Assembly (NCBI GenBank): GCA_003614735.1
Contig: KZ992699.1
Location: 1 to 20,319 of the forward strand
From: Thamnocephalis sphaerospora
Lineage: Eukaryota > Zoopagomycota > Zoopagomycetes > Zoopagales > Sigmoideomycetaceae
Direction of reading: 5' to 3'
Length of the DNA: 20,319 nt
The position numbers and the translations under genes are program-made. How positions within the stretch are numbered: the stretch's first letter is position 1; every line of letters begins with the position of its first letter. Below the pieces are notes generated by a model. The model had not been told where the DNA came from and made no database searches. It was given only the letters and a program-made list of their open reading frames with translations. Shown here piece after piece: positions 20,145 to 20,319 of the stretch.

Positions 20145-20319
20145 GGTGGCCGAGTTAGAAGGCAGGCGCACAGGCGGCAATTGGAAGGGACGTGGCGGTG
20201 AAGAATCCGACAAAGTGCTGGTTTTTATTTTTTTCTAGTGGTGGGGCTGGCTTTGGCACAGCTGTGACCACATGGCACCGAAATATACACTAGCATAGAT
20301 GCACCATAGAAACACAGCA
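20145..20319 (-). promoter_or_regulatory. Upstream region of POL5
   Basis: This 175-bp stretch holds a T-rich run at about 20222-20236 (A-rich on the coding strand), a likely nucleosome-poor element. A CCAAT on the minus strand at about 20180 is only some 35 nt before the ATG. The frame is open upstream of the ATG at 20144 but contains no earlier ATG. No other gene is visible. Confidence 0.4.

Overview
This window reads as nuclear DNA from an intron-rich, compact eukaryote. An early-diverging fungus is my best guess. The evidence is a set of housekeeping genes with short spliceosomal introns (mostly 50-90 nt), donors such as GTGAGT and GTAGGT, branch motifs of the CTAAC/CTGAC type, convergent genes with very short 3' spacing, and pyrimidine-rich leaders. 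One clear U12-type AT-AC intron means the organism should have a minor spliceosome, which argues against a typical ascomycete or basidiomycete yeast. Exon models below were built by eye: each was checked for splice dinucleotides, phase continuity and length against remembered family members. No alignment was run.

Layout, left to right. (1) Positions 1-1052: the 3' end of the mismatch-repair gene MLH1, split in two. Positions 1-606 carry MLH1 exons on the minus strand, and 607-1052 carry the last exons on the plus strand. Flipping 1-606 restores one continuous frame, so the left end is inverted (an assembly or amplification artefact at a contig edge, or a real inversion). (2) 1308-2313, minus: isopentenyl-diphosphate isomerase, five exons, 232 aa, with two CCAAT boxes upstream. 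(3) 2314-4362: a long non-coding stretch with hairpins, a CT-rich leader and a possible 821-nt leader intron. (4) 4363-6591, plus: a two-RRM protein of the RBMS/MSSP type, six exons, 570 aa. (5) 6592-7601: no supported gene. (6) 7602-8885, minus: cytosolic-type aspartate aminotransferase, an uninterrupted 427-aa frame. (7) 8886-10685: no supported gene, one weak membrane-peptide candidate. (8) 10686-15241, plus: an importin-9/Kap114 karyopherin, 22 exons, 1032 aa, carrying one AT-AC and one GC-AG intron. (9) 15331-20144, minus: POL5/MYBBP1A, 16 exons, about 1244 aa, tail to tail with the importin (89 bp between stop codons).

The genes do not form one pathway: they cover DNA repair, isoprenoid synthesis, RNA regulation, amino-acid/malate-aspartate metabolism, nuclear import and rRNA synthesis. 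I found no mobile element, CRISPR array, tRNA or rRNA. The two most notable observations are the inverted MLH1 end and the U12 AT-AC intron in the importin gene.
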